A DNA stretch of 64,000 nucleotides from assembly GCF_004799515.1 (NCBI RefSeq), contig NZ_SSMX01000047.1, forward strand, positions 62,001 to 126,000, read 5' to 3'. The DNA comes from Phenylobacterium sp. (lineage in GTDB: Bacteria; Pseudomonadota; Alphaproteobacteria; Caulobacterales; Caulobacteraceae). A program made the position numbers and the translations under genes. The notes under the pieces are model-generated. The model had not been told where the DNA came from. It saw only the letters and a program-made list of their open reading frames with translations, and did not search any database. Every line of letters begins with the position of its first letter. Positions within the stretch are counted from its first letter, which is position 1. Of the stretch, positions 43,151 through 52,386 are shown piece after piece.

Positions 43151-43750
43151 ATGCCAATAGACACCCGCCTGCGCATCCTGCTCGCCGCCATGGAGCTGTT
43201 CGCGGAGAAGGGCTACGGCTCGACCTCGATCTCCGACATCCTGAGCCGCAGCCAGGCCAATTCGGGCAGCCTCTATCACTTCTTCCCCGGCAAGCAGGAC
43301 GTGCTGGTCGGCGTGCTGGAGCTCTACCGCGACGGCATCCACCGGATGCTGCTGGAACCCGCCTGGCAGGGCGTCGAGGACCCCATCGAGCGGATCTTCG
43401 CCCTCCTGGCCCGCTACCGCCTGGCGCTCCTGGAAAGCGAATGCCTCTACGGCTGCCCGATCGGCAGCCTGGCGCTGGAATTGCATGAACCCGACCCGCC
43501 GGTGCGCGCGCTCCTGGCGCAGAACTTCACCGAATGGACCAAGGCCATCGGCGGCTGCCTTCAGGCCGGCTCAGCGCGGCTGCCGCCCGGGACCGACATC
43601 GCGGCGCTCGCCGAGTTCATCCTCACCACCATGGAAGGCGGCGTCATGCAGGCGCGCACCCACCGTGACATCGCCTATTTCGACCGCAACATCGGCCAGC
43701 TGCGCCAGCACCTCGACCTGCTGGCCGAGCGCGCCCGGGCGGCGGCCTGA
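43151..43750 (+). CDS. TetR-family transcriptional regulator
   Basis: 199 residues. HTH within residues about 5-50 (RLRILLAAMELFAEKGYGST; ISDILSRSQANSGSLYHFFP) and a ligand-binding C-terminal domain of the TetR_C_6/YxaF kind (CLYGCPIGSLALELHEPDPP). Likely a repressor of itself and of the following SRPBCC gene, which starts 26 bases downstream, and possibly of the exporter operon upstream. ATG 43151 is chosen since in-frame codons before it contain operator DNA. Confidence 0.92.
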   Translation: MPIDTRLRILLAAMELFAEKGYGSTSISDILSRSQANSGSLYHFFPGKQDVLVGVLELYRDGIHRMLLEPAWQGVEDPIERIFALLARYRLALLESECLYGCPIGSLALELHEPDPPVRALLAQNFTEWTKAIGGCLQAGSARLPPGTDIAALAEFILTTMEGGVMQARTHRDIAYFDRNIGQLRQHLDLLAERARAAA

Positions 43751-43776
43751 GCAACGACAAAGGGGGAGCTTCAGAC

Positions 43777-44349
43777 ATGTCACCTGTGAACGGACCAGTG
43801 GCGCTGGCCGCCACCCTGGCGCTCATAGCCGGCGCGGCCCACGCCGACGGGAGCAAGGCCGACCTCGCCGCCGTGCGCGACACCTCCAGCGTCGAGGCCT
43901 CCGGCGCGCGCGTCCTGCAGGACACCGTCATCATCCACGCCCCGGCCGCCAAGGTCTGGAAGGCGCTCACCGACCAGGCGACCTACCGGGCCTGGGTCTC
44001 GCCGAAGAGCTTCATCGACTTCCGCGTTGGCGGGACGGTGGAGGTGGCCTTCGATCCCAAGGGCCAGCCGGGCGATCCGGGCAACCTGACCCAGGAGATC
44101 ACGGCTTATGTTCCCGGCCGGATGATCGCCTTCCGCAACCGCTCCAACCCCGGCGTGCCGGGCGGCGCGGCCTATCCGAAGCTGGCCGTGGTCATGGAAC
44201 TGACCCCGCGGCCGGACGGCGCCACCGAGGTCAGCCTGACCCAGGCCGGCTATGGCCCGGGCGCGGACTTCGACGCCCTCTACGGCTTCTTCAAGGGCCA
44301 CAATCCGGAATACCTCGCCGACCTGAAGGCCTTCTGCGAGGGCCGCTAA
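43777..44349 (+). CDS. Exported SRPBCC (START/AHSA1-like) protein
   Basis: 190 residues. Signal peptide (GPVALAATLALIAGAAHA) then a Bet v1-type fold: DTVIIHAPAAKVWKALTDQA, VGGTVEVAFDPKG, MIAFRNRSNP and the C-terminal helix DALYGFFKGHNPEYLADLKA. Such domains bind hydrophobic ligands; export to the periplasm is unusual enough to note. Follows tetR in the same direction. Its end overlaps the opposing methyltransferase gene by four bases. Confidence 0.82.
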   Translation: MSPVNGPVALAATLALIAGAAHADGSKADLAAVRDTSSVEASGARVLQDTVIIHAPAAKVWKALTDQATYRAWVSPKSFIDFRVGGTVEVAFDPKGQPGDPGNLTQEITAYVPGRMIAFRNRSNPGVPGGAAYPKLAVVMELTPRPDGATEVSLTQAGYGPGADFDALYGFFKGHNPEYLADLKAFCEGR

Positions 44350-45113
44350 GCCTTGATGAACACATAGATCTCGCCGACCCCGCCCAGCGGGATCGGCTGG
44401 CGCTCGAGGGTCAGGCCGGCCGAGGCCGCCAGCGGGACCGGGTCGGTATGGTAGTAGGTGAGCCGCTCGGCGGAGCGGCGCAGCACCTCGCCGCGGGCGT
44501 CCAGCTCGATGTATTCGATCACCTGGTCGAGGCGGCCGACGTCCCCGCGGAACGCCCGCTCGCGCACATAGAGCCGCAGGCGCCCGCCGCTGGGCGCGGG
44601 CTGGTCCAGCACGGGCTGGTCCGGCTCGGCCGGCCCGGGCAGGCGCATGATCTCCGGCAGCGGCAAATGGAAGGCGGCCAGCCCGCCGGACTTCAGGTGC
44701 CGCGCCGCCGTGGCGAAGGTGTTCTTCCAGGCCATGCCGCGCGGCATGTGCGCCAGGGTGAAGTAGGGGCAGATCACCAGGTCGAAGGCGCGCTTCAGCT
44801 CGATCGCGGTCATGTCGCCGCGCTTCAGCTCCACACGCCGGGCGACCTCCGGATGGACCTCCGCCTGGCGCACGGCCGCCTGGGCCAGCATGGCCGGGGC
44901 GATGTCGACGCCCACCACGTAGAGGCCCTGCTCGGCCATGGCGAAGGCCAGCCGTCCGGTGCCGACGCCCAGCTCCAGCACCGTCCCGCCCTCGGGGACC
45001 AGGCGCAGATAGATGTCGAGGTCGCCGGCCAGCCGGGCGTCGGCGGCGGTGACCGTGTCGTAGAAGGCCGCGCTCAGGCCCTTGTCGGCGTAGTAGGGGC
45101 GCGTCGGCGCCAT
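44346..45113 (-). CDS. Class I SAM-dependent methyltransferase
   Basis: 255 residues with a Rossmann-type fold: motif I VLELGVGTGRLAFAMAEQGL, acidic VVGVDIAPAML, and DLVICPYFTLAHMP as motif IV. The C-terminal beta sheet (RLRLYVRERAFRGDVGRLDQ; RLTYYHTDPV) resembles small-molecule methyltransferases. The substrate cannot be told. Convergent and overlapping with the SRPBCC gene. Confidence 0.82.
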   Translation of the reverse strand: MAPTRPYYADKGLSAAFYDTVTAADARLAGDLDIYLRLVPEGGTVLELGVGTGRLAFAMAEQGLYVVGVDIAPAMLAQAAVRQAEVHPEVARRVELKRGDMTAIELKRAFDLVICPYFTLAHMPRGMAWKNTFATAARHLKSGGLAAFHLPLPEIMRLPGPAEPDQPVLDQPAPSGGRLRLYVRERAFRGDVGRLDQVIEYIELDARGEVLRRSAERLTYYHTDPVPLAASAGLTLERQPIPLGGVGEIYVFIKA

Positions 45114-45221
45114 CGGCGGTCCCTGGTTGTCGCGTCCTGGCTGTCGGGGCGAGGATCGGTTACGGAAGTGTCATGCCCGACATCGTTGCGCCGGATCAAC
45201 GCTAGGGCCAAATATCGGCGT

Positions 45222-45269
45222 ATGAGCAAGCTCGCACTGAGCTTCCGGGGGAGCCTAGACCCAAAGTGA
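45222..45269 (+). CDS. Possible 15-residue leader peptide ahead of lemA
   Basis: Short frame ATG 45222 to TGA 45269 (MSKLALSFRGSLDPK) whose stop overlaps the lemA GTG as GTGA. A GGGGGAG run at 45249-45255 inside it would serve as the lemA ribosome site. It may couple translation into lemA or be chance; no ribosome site of its own is clear. Confidence 0.25.
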   Translation: MSKLALSFRGSLDPK

Positions 45270-45961
45270 CCCGACTTTCGACCCGCCTCGCGCGCGCCGC
45301 CCTGTTGCTGATCGCGCCCCTGATCCTCGCCGGCTGCGGCTACAACGCCATCCCGACCCAGCAGATCGCCGCCCAGTCGGCCTGGGCGGAGGTGCAGAAC
45401 CAGTACCAGCGCCGTAGCGACCTGATCCCCAACCTGGTGAACACGGTGAAGGGCTATGCCGCCCAGGAGAAGAGCACGCTGGTGGAAGTGACCGAGGCCC
45501 GCGCGTCCGCGACCCAGGTCAAGGTCGACGCCTCGACCATCACCAACCCCGCCCAGTTTCAGGCCTACCAGCAGGCGCAGGACAAGCTCAGCGGCGTGCT
45601 GGGCCGGCTGATGATGATCCAGGAGAAGTACCCGGACCTGAAGTCGAACGAGAACTTCATGGCCCTGCAGAGCCAGCTCGAGGGCACCGAGAACCGGATC
45701 GCCATCGCCCGGCGCGACTACAACCAGGCCGTCCAGACCTACAATACCACCCTGGTGACCTTCCCGCAGGTGCTCTGGGCGAAGTCGCTGCACGCCGACG
45801 CCAAGCCGATGCAGCTGTTCACCGCCAGCGCCTCGGCCCAGAGCGCGCCGACCGTCAGCTTCGACACGACCCCGCCGCCCGCGCCCTCTGGCACGGCCGC
45901 GCCTGCCGCCCTGCCGCCCGGCGCCGCCCCCGGCAGCCCGCCGCCGCCGGCGAGCAAGTAG
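45266..45961 (+). CDS. lemA: LemA family lipoprotein
   Basis: 231 residues. Lipoprotein signal with lipobox (LLIAPLILAGCGYN), then the LemA core: helices AAQSAWAEVQNQYQRRSDLI, NLVNTVKGYAAQEKSTLVEV, EKYPDLKSNENFMALQSQLE and ENRIAIARRDYNQAVQTYNT. A Pro/Ala-rich tail ends the protein. LemA commonly travels with TPM-domain genes, as here, and is thought to act in envelope maintenance. The GTG start at 45266 has a strong GGGGGAG site. Confidence 0.92.
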   Translation: MTRLSTRLARAALLLIAPLILAGCGYNAIPTQQIAAQSAWAEVQNQYQRRSDLIPNLVNTVKGYAAQEKSTLVEVTEARASATQVKVDASTITNPAQFQAYQQAQDKLSGVLGRLMMIQEKYPDLKSNENFMALQSQLEGTENRIAIARRDYNQAVQTYNTTLVTFPQVLWAKSLHADAKPMQLFTASASAQSAPTVSFDTTPPPAPSGTAAPAALPPGAAPGSPPPPASK

Positions 45962-46779
45962 TGGGCGCGCTCACGGCGCGGCGGCCCTTGGCGGGGCTGC
46001 GCGTCGTCCTCGCCACGCTGCTGATGGCCTTCGCCTTTGTGGGCGCAGCCGTGGCGGCGACGCCGAAGTTCCCGGCGCTGACCGGCCGGGTGGTGGACGA
46101 TGCCCACATGCTGTCGCCGCAGGCGGCGCAGAAGCTGGACACCGAACTCGCGGCTCTCGAGCAGCAGACTGGCCACCAGGTCGTCGTGGCCACGGTGACG
46201 GACCTGCAGGGTTTCGAGATCGAGGACTACGGCTACCAGCTCGGGCGCGCCTGGCAGCTGGGCCGCAAGGGCGTCAACGACGGGGCGATCCTGCTGGTCG
46301 CCCCCAGCGAGCACAAGGTGCGCATCGAGGTGGGCTATGGCCTGGAGCCGGTGCTCACCGACGCGCTGACCAGCGTCATCCTGCAGCGCAAGGTCCTGCC
46401 ACAGTTCAAGCAGGGCCATATGGAGCAGGGCGTGGTGGACGGCGCGGAGGCGCTGATCGCCCAGCTTTCCCTGCCCGACGACCAGGCCAAGGCCAATGTC
46501 GCCCAGGCCGCCGCGCGCCCGCCGGTCGCGGTCCATGAGCGCGGCGGCGTCGGCCCGCACATCCCGGTCATCGTCATCATCTTCATCCTCTTCTGGGTGA
46601 TCTCCGGCCTCCTGCGCAGCGGCGGCCGCGGCCTGGGCGGCCTATGGTGGTTGCCCTTCATGTTCTTGGGCCGCGGCGGCGGCTGGGGCGGCGGCGGCGG
46701 TTGGGGCGGCGGAGGCGGCGGCGGCTTCTCCGGCGGCGGCGGCTCGTTCGGCGGCGGCGGTTCGTCGGGGAGCTGGTGA
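45961..46779 (+). CDS. TPM-domain (YgcG-like) membrane protein with Gly-rich tail
   Basis: 272 residues. N-terminal signal-like helix, TPM domain (LTGRVVDDAHMLSPQAAQKL; HKVRIEVGYGLEPVLTDALT), one membrane helix (HIPVIVIIFILFWVISGLL) and a C-terminal Gly/Ser-rich end (SFGGGGSSGSW). TPM proteins are membrane-anchored envelope factors of unclear biochemistry. The GTG overlaps the lemA stop by one base, and the stop overlaps the next gene's ATG (TGATG). Confidence 0.9.
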   Translation: MGALTARRPLAGLRVVLATLLMAFAFVGAAVAATPKFPALTGRVVDDAHMLSPQAAQKLDTELAALEQQTGHQVVVATVTDLQGFEIEDYGYQLGRAWQLGRKGVNDGAILLVAPSEHKVRIEVGYGLEPVLTDALTSVILQRKVLPQFKQGHMEQGVVDGAEALIAQLSLPDDQAKANVAQAAARPPVAVHERGGVGPHIPVIVIIFILFWVISGLLRSGGRGLGGLWWLPFMFLGRGGGWGGGGGWGGGGGGGFSGGGGSFGGGGSSGSW

Positions 46780-47480
46780 TGAAAGCGCTCAGTCCCTCAG
46801 ACCTGGCCGCCATCGAGGCCGCGGTGACCGCCGCGGAGGCCCGCACCACCGGCGAGATCTACTGCATCGTCACCGAGGAGAGCTCGCACTACGGCGAGAC
46901 CGCCATCGCCTGGGGCGCGGGCGTGGCGCTGCTGGGGCCGGCCCTGCTGCTGCTGGCGGGCGTGCATGTGACCATCCCCGACGTCTTCTCGAGCTGGAGC
47001 GCCAGCGACGTCGGCCAGGCCATAGAGCAGGCCGTGCGCCGCGCCCTCCTGGGCGCGGTGGCGGCCCAGGCGGTGCTGTTCGTGCTCACCGCGCTGATCG
47101 CCTCGATCCCGCCGGTCCGGATGTTCCTCACGCCGCGCAGCCTGAAGCGCCTGCGCGTCCAGCGCCGCGCCGCCGAGCAGTTCCTGGCCAAGAACCTGCA
47201 CGCCACCCGCGAGCGCACCGGCGTGCTGATCTTCGTCTCGCTGGGCGAACGGATGGCCGAGTTGATCGCCGACGAGGGCATCCACGACCACGTGGGCCCG
47301 CACGTCTGGGACCAGGCCATGGCGGCGCTCACCCAGGGCCTGAAGACCGGCCAGGTGGAGCAGGGCTTCGAGACCTGCGTGCGGCTGTGCGGCGATGTGC
47401 TGGCCGAGAAATTCCCAGCCGACCCGAACGACAGGTCCAATCAACTGCCAGACGCGGTGGTCGTGCTGCCAAGACCCTGA
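46779..47480 (+). CDS. TPM-domain membrane protein, second copy
   Basis: 233 residues. The domain is split by two membrane helices: ALSPSDLAAIEAAVTAAEAR and TGEIYCIVTEES at the front, helices near 45-65 and 95-115, then RRAAEQFLAKNLHATRERTG and FVSLGERMAELIADEGIHDH. It fits the family usually third after lemA and YgcG-like genes. ATG 46779 follows the stop of its neighbour in a one-base overlap. Confidence 0.9.
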   Translation: MKALSPSDLAAIEAAVTAAEARTTGEIYCIVTEESSHYGETAIAWGAGVALLGPALLLLAGVHVTIPDVFSSWSASDVGQAIEQAVRRALLGAVAAQAVLFVLTALIASIPPVRMFLTPRSLKRLRVQRRAAEQFLAKNLHATRERTGVLIFVSLGERMAELIADEGIHDHVGPHVWDQAMAALTQGLKTGQVEQGFETCVRLCGDVLAEKFPADPNDRSNQLPDAVVVLPRP

Positions 47481-47600
47481 AGGCGTTGGGGCGATCGGCC
47501 GCACAACACTGTGCGCGGCTTAACCTTAGTTCTTCTGGTATTGCCGCTGCGGTAAGGCCGCGACAGATTGCGGCCCGGTTGGGCGGGAAGCTTCAAGCCG

Positions 47601-48977
47601 GTGAGCGCCTCGGTCGAAGAATTGGGCGGCTACGACCCCATCGTCCGGTCGGCAGCCGACGCGACAGCCCTGGGCATGGCCTTCGTCCTGGAGTGCAGGC
47701 CTGACGGAACGCGCCGGTTCGTGTTCGCCGGCCCGCGCTGCCTGAGCGTCAACGGGATCAGCGGCGAGGCCGCCATGACCGACGCATCCCTGGTCTTCGA
47801 CCGCATCCTGCCCGACCACCGCACGGTCTTCGACGCGGCGGAGGCCGAGGCGCGCCAGGGGCTGACGGCGCTGGACGTCGAGGTGGCCATGCGCGGCGCC
47901 GACGACCGGGTCCGCTGGCGGCGCTTCGCGGCCCTGCCCCGCCAACAGCCGGACGGCGGCGTCCTCTGGGACGGCCTGCAGATCGATGTCACCGAGCGCC
48001 GCGACCTGGCCGCCGAGCTCCTGGAGCAGCGCCGCCGCCTGGAGGTGGCCGTGGAGGCCGCCGGCCTCGGCTTCTGGGAGTGGGACATCGCGGCCAGCAA
48101 GGTCAGCTGGTCGGAGCGCAACAAGACCCTCTATGGCCTGGGCGCCGACGAAGAGATCACCATCGGGCGCTATCTGCGCATGGTGCACCCCGACGACGTC
48201 GAGAACGTGCGCAGCTCCTTCCTGGCCGTCCGCGACCGGCCGCAGGGCGGCGACTACGCCATCGAGCACCGCATCGTCCGCACCGACGGCGAGGTGCGCT
48301 GGCTCCTGGTGCACGGCCGCGTCAGCCCCGACGCCAGCGGCGAGGCGGGGCTGGTGGTTGGCACCTCCCTCGACATCACCGAACGCAAGGCCGCCGAGGA
48401 GCGCCGGGCGCTGCTGATGGGGGAGCTGGCCCACCGCTCGAAGAACGGCATCGCGGTCCTGATGGCCATCGTCAGCCAGACCGCGCGCAATGCGGCGAGC
48501 GTCGAGAGCTTCGAGGAGCAGATCATGTCGCGCCTGCAGGCCATGGCGGCCTCGCAGGACCTGGTCACCGCCGTCGGCGGCGGGCCGGTGGCGCTCTCCG
48601 ACGTGATCGCCAAGGCGCTCGCGCCCTTTGGCCGCGGCCGCGTCGACGTCAACCCCGCCATCGGCGGGATCGTCATCCGCGGCGAGATGGCGGTGGGCAT
48701 GGGCCTCCTGCTGCACGAGATGGCCACCAATGCGGTGAAGTACGGCGCCCTGTCGGCGGCGGGCGGGCGGGTGGCGCTCTCGCCCCTGCCTTCCGCCGAC
48801 GGCCAGGCGGCCTTCTCCTGGCGCGAGACCGGCGGCCCCCCGCCGCCCGCCGAGATCAAGCCGGGCTTCGGCACCCGCCTCCTGGAACAGGTGCTGCGTC
48901 CGCAGGGCGGCCAGGTGAGCTTCGCCTTCGATGCGAGCGGCTTCCAGGCGCGGGTGGAGTTCCCAACCGTTCGCTAG
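47601..48977 (+). CDS. PAS-containing HWE-family sensor histidine kinase
   Basis: About 458 residues, soluble. Two PAS-like domains; the second (GLGFWEWDIAASKVSWSERN) is followed by the PAC motif SLDITERKAA. The kinase is of the HWE type: ELAHRSKNGIAVLMAIVSQT with the phosphorylated His near 278, LLLHEMATNAVKYGALS and the Trp-X-Glu block FSWRETGGP, ending GFGTRLLEQVL. HWE kinases are frequent in alphaproteobacteria and may sense light or redox; no flavin-binding Cys motif is evident. GTG 47601 is preferred over TTG 47568. No response regulator is adjacent. Confidence 0.88.
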   Translation: MSASVEELGGYDPIVRSAADATALGMAFVLECRPDGTRRFVFAGPRCLSVNGISGEAAMTDASLVFDRILPDHRTVFDAAEAEARQGLTALDVEVAMRGADDRVRWRRFAALPRQQPDGGVLWDGLQIDVTERRDLAAELLEQRRRLEVAVEAAGLGFWEWDIAASKVSWSERNKTLYGLGADEEITIGRYLRMVHPDDVENVRSSFLAVRDRPQGGDYAIEHRIVRTDGEVRWLLVHGRVSPDASGEAGLVVGTSLDITERKAAEERRALLMGELAHRSKNGIAVLMAIVSQTARNAASVESFEEQIMSRLQAMAASQDLVTAVGGGPVALSDVIAKALAPFGRGRVDVNPAIGGIVIRGEMAVGMGLLLHEMATNAVKYGALSAAGGRVALSPLPSADGQAAFSWRETGGPPPPAEIKPGFGTRLLEQVLRPQGGQVSFAFDASGFQARVEFPTVR

Positions 48978-49040
48978 ACCGGCACAATGGCGCTCGAGGC
49001 GGCGCCAGACCGCTCGTTCGAATGCGGGGATGGCCGGCAC

Positions 49041-52000
49041 GTGCAGAAGCTCCTGATCGCCAACCGCGGCGAGATCGCCGTCCGGATCGCGCGCACCGCC
49101 GCGGAGATGGGGATCGCCACGGTGGCGGTGTTCTCCGAGGACGACGCGGCCTCGCTGCACACCCGCAAGGCCGACGCGGCGGTAGGTCTGAAGGGCTCCG
49201 GCCCCGCGGCCTATCTCGACATCGCCCAGGTGGTGGCCGCTGCGCGGGCGGCGGGTTGCGACGCGGTGCATCCGGGTTATGGCTTCCTGTCGGAGAACGC
49301 GGCCTTCGCGCGGGCCTGCGCCGAGGCCGGCCTGATCTTCGTGGGGCCCTCGCCGGAGACCCTGGAGCTGTTCGGCGACAAGGGCCGCGCCCGGACGCTC
49401 GCCCAACAGTGCGGCGCGCCGGTGCTGGCGGGTACGGACGGACCGACCACGTTGGACGCGGCGCGGGCGTTCTTCGGCGGCCCGGGCCAGGGCGCCGTGA
49501 TGGTCAAGGCCGTCGCCGGCGGCGGCGGGCGCGGCATGCGGCCGGTGACGTCGGCGGACGATCTGGAGGCCGCCTTCGAACGCTGCGCCTCGGAGGCCAA
49601 GGCCGCCTTCGGCAATGGTGACCTCTATGTGGAGCGCTTCCTGCCGCACGCCCGTCATATCGAGGTGCAGGTCATCGGTGACGGCGTCGCGGTCAGCCAC
49701 CTCTGGGACCGCGAATGCAGCCTCCAGCGCCAGCGGCAGAAGCTGGTGGAGATCGCCCCGGCCGATGTCCTGCCCATGGCGCTGCGTGAACGGCTGTTCG
49801 CCGCGGCCGTACGCCTGGGCGAGGCCGCCGGCTACCGCAGCCTGGGGACCATGGAGTTCCTGGTGGACGGAGAGGACTTCGTCTTCATCGAGGGCAACGC
49901 GCGCCTGCAGGTGGAGCACACCGTCACCGAGGAGGTGACCGGCCTCGATCTCGTGCGCCTGCAGTTGCAGATCGCCGACGGCCGTTCGTTGGCGGACCTT
50001 GCCCTGACGCAGGCGCAGGTCCCCGCGCCGCGCGGCCATGCGGTGCAGGTCCGGGTCAATCTGGAGACCATGGCGGCCGACGGCTCCGCCCGGCCAGCGG
50101 GCGGGACGCTCACCGCCTTCGAGCCGCCCTCGGGGCCGGGCGTGCGGGTCGACGGCTTCGGCTACGCCGGCTACCGCACCAGCGCCCGTTTCGATAGCCT
50201 GCTCGCCAAGCTGATCGTCCACGCTGGCGCAGGCGGGCTGGAGCGCGCCGTCGCCAAGGCCTACCGCGCCTTGAGCGAATTCCGCATCGAGGGCTCGGCC
50301 AGCAACATCGGCTTCCTGCAGCACCTCCTGGCGCGGCCGGAGGTGGCGGCGGGCGAGGTCCACACCCGCTTCATCGAGGCGCACATGGCCGAACTGGCCG
50401 GCCCTCTCGAAGCCCATCCCAAGCTCTATTTCGAAGCTATGGCCAAGGCCGCCGCGCCGCAACGGGTGGGCTATCAGATCGACGCGGTCGATCCCCTCGC
50501 GGTGCTGGCGCTCGGCAAGCAGGACATCGAGCAGCCGACGGAGGAGTCGGAGCCCGAGGGGCCGGAGGGGACCAAAGCCCTGCGCGCGCCGTTGCAGGGC
50601 ACCGTGATCTCCATCTCCGTGGCCTCCGGCGACGAGGTCCGCGCCGGCCAGGCGCTGATGATCATGGAAGCCATGAAGATGGAGCACGTGATCTCAGCCG
50701 AAGTCTCCGGCGTCGTGCGCCAGGTGACGGTCGCCGCTGGCGAGACGGTGTTCGAGGGTCATCCGCTAGCCTTCGTCGAGGAGGCCGAGGTGGCCGGCGG
50801 CGCCCACGCGGGGGACGAAGAGATCGACCTCGACTTCATCCGCCCGGACCTCGCCGAGGTGATGGCCCGCCACGAACTCACCCTCGACGCGGCACGGCCG
50901 GATGCCGTGGCGCGCCGGCGCAAGACCGGCCAGCGCACGGCCCGCGAGAACGTCGAGGACCTGGTCGATCCCGGCAGCTTCGTCGAGTACGGCCCGCTGG
51001 TGGTGGCCGCGCGCCGCCGCCGCCATTCCCTGGACGAACTGGTCAGGACCACCCAGGCTGACGGCATGATAATGGGCTGGGCGTCCGTGAACGGCGACCG
51101 CTTCCCGGAGGACCGGGCGCGCACGGCGGTGTTGTCCTACGACTACACCGTGCTGGCCGGCACCCAGGGGTCGAACAACCACTGGAAGCTCGACCGGATG
51201 AGCGAGCTGATCCACCGCTGGAAGACGCCGACGGTGTTCTTCACCGAGGGCGGCGGCGGGCGGCCGGGCGACACCGAGGGCGGCGGCTTCACCCGCGGCT
51301 TCGAGTTCTGGGGCAAGCTCTCCGGGACCGTGCCGCTGGTGGGAGTGAATTCCGGCCGCTGCTTCGCCGGCAACGCCGCCATCCTCGGCTGCTGCGACGT
51401 GATCATCGCCACCAAGGATTCGGCGCTCGGCATGGGCGGTCCGGCCATGGTGGAGGGCGGCGGCCTGGGCGTCTTCCGGCCCGAGGAGATCGGCCCGATC
51501 AAGGTCATGCAGGCCAACGGCACCATCGACATCCTGGTGGAGGACGAGGCCGAGGCGGTGCAGGTCGCCAAGACATACCTCGCCTACTTCCAAGGCCCGA
51601 CCGCCGACTGGACGTGCGCGGACCAGCGCCTGCTGCGCCGGTCGATCCCGGAGAACCGCCTGCGGGTCTACGACATCCGCAAGGTCATCGAACTGATCGC
51701 CGACGAAGGCAGCGTCCTGGAGCTGCGCCCCAAGTTCGGCCTGGCCATGGTCACCGCCTTCATCCGGGTCGAAGGCCGGCCCATGGGGGTCTTCGCCAAC
51801 AACCCGATGCACATCGGCGGCGCGATCGACAGCGACGCCTCCGACAAGGCCGCGCGGTTCCTGCAGCTCTGCGAGGCCTTCGACATCCCCGTGCTGTCGC
51901 TCTCCGACACGCCGGGCAACATGGTGGGGCCGGAGGCGGAGAAGACCGGCCTGATCCGCCACTGCTCGCGCCTGTTCGTGATCGGCGCGAACCTCAGTGT

Positions 52001-52382
52001 GCCGATCTTCTCGGTGATCCTGCGCAAGTCCTATGGCCTGGGCGCCATCGCCATGACCGGCGGCAGCTACCAGGCGGCGATGTTCTGCGTCGCCTGGCCC
52101 ACCGGCGAGTTCGGCGGCATGGGCCTGGAGGGCTCGGTGAAGCTGGGCTACCGCAACGAGCTGGCCGCCATCGAGGACCCGGCCGCCCGCAAGGCCAAGT
52201 TCGACGAGATGGTCGCCGCCGCCTACGCCCGCGGCAAGGCCCTGAGCCAGGCGACAGGCCCGGCCCTGGACGACGTGATCGACCCGGCCGACACCCGCCG
52301 CTGGATCGTCGCCGGCCTGAAGGCCCTGCCGCCCGTCCTGCCGCGTACGGAGAAGAAGCTGAAGTGGGTCGACAGCTGGTGA
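49041..52382 (+). CDS. Single-chain biotin-dependent acyl-CoA carboxylase (BC-BCCP-CT fusion)
   Basis: About 1,113 residues holding all activities: biotin carboxylase (KLLIANRGEIAVRIARTAAE; GGGGRGMRPV; FIEGNARLQVEHTVTEEVTG) to about 450, biotin carrier with EAMKMEHVI near 548, and carboxyltransferase from about 600 (TARENVEDLVDPGSFVEYGP; FFTEGGGGRPGD; GAIAMTGGSYQAAMFCVAWP). This is the layout of the homohexameric long-chain acyl-CoA carboxylases described from Mycobacterium and alphaproteobacteria. GTG 49041 begins the usual QKLLIANRGE start; ATG 48987 would add 18 atypical residues. Confidence 0.9.
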   Translation: MQKLLIANRGEIAVRIARTAAEMGIATVAVFSEDDAASLHTRKADAAVGLKGSGPAAYLDIAQVVAAARAAGCDAVHPGYGFLSENAAFARACAEAGLIFVGPSPETLELFGDKGRARTLAQQCGAPVLAGTDGPTTLDAARAFFGGPGQGAVMVKAVAGGGGRGMRPVTSADDLEAAFERCASEAKAAFGNGDLYVERFLPHARHIEVQVIGDGVAVSHLWDRECSLQRQRQKLVEIAPADVLPMALRERLFAAAVRLGEAAGYRSLGTMEFLVDGEDFVFIEGNARLQVEHTVTEEVTGLDLVRLQLQIADGRSLADLALTQAQVPAPRGHAVQVRVNLETMAADGSARPAGGTLTAFEPPSGPGVRVDGFGYAGYRTSARFDSLLAKLIVHAGAGGLERAVAKAYRALSEFRIEGSASNIGFLQHLLARPEVAAGEVHTRFIEAHMAELAGPLEAHPKLYFEAMAKAAAPQRVGYQIDAVDPLAVLALGKQDIEQPTEESEPEGPEGTKALRAPLQGTVISISVASGDEVRAGQALMIMEAMKMEHVISAEVSGVVRQVTVAAGETVFEGHPLAFVEEAEVAGGAHAGDEEIDLDFIRPDLAEVMARHELTLDAARPDAVARRRKTGQRTARENVEDLVDPGSFVEYGPLVVAARRRRHSLDELVRTTQADGMIMGWASVNGDRFPEDRARTAVLSYDYTVLAGTQGSNNHWKLDRMSELIHRWKTPTVFFTEGGGGRPGDTEGGGFTRGFEFWGKLSGTVPLVGVNSGRCFAGNAAILGCCDVIIATKDSALGMGGPAMVEGGGLGVFRPEEIGPIKVMQANGTIDILVEDEAEAVQVAKTYLAYFQGPTADWTCADQRLLRRSIPENRLRVYDIRKVIELIADEGSVLELRPKFGLAMVTAFIRVEGRPMGVFANNPMHIGGAIDSDASDKAARFLQLCEAFDIPVLSLSDTPGNMVGPEAEKTGLIRHCSRLFVIGANLSVPIFSVILRKSYGLGAIAMTGGSYQAAMFCVAWPTGEFGGMGLEGSVKLGYRNELAAIEDPAARKAKFDEMVAAAYARGKALSQATGPALDDVIDPADTRRWIVAGLKALPPVLPRTEKKLKWVDSW

Positions 52383-52386
52383 GGCC

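Noticed and set aside
47526..50687. 1,053-codon minus-strand frame
   Set aside because: Despite its length it is fully antisense to the HWE kinase and the carboxylase and has the same mirrored composition; no start context.
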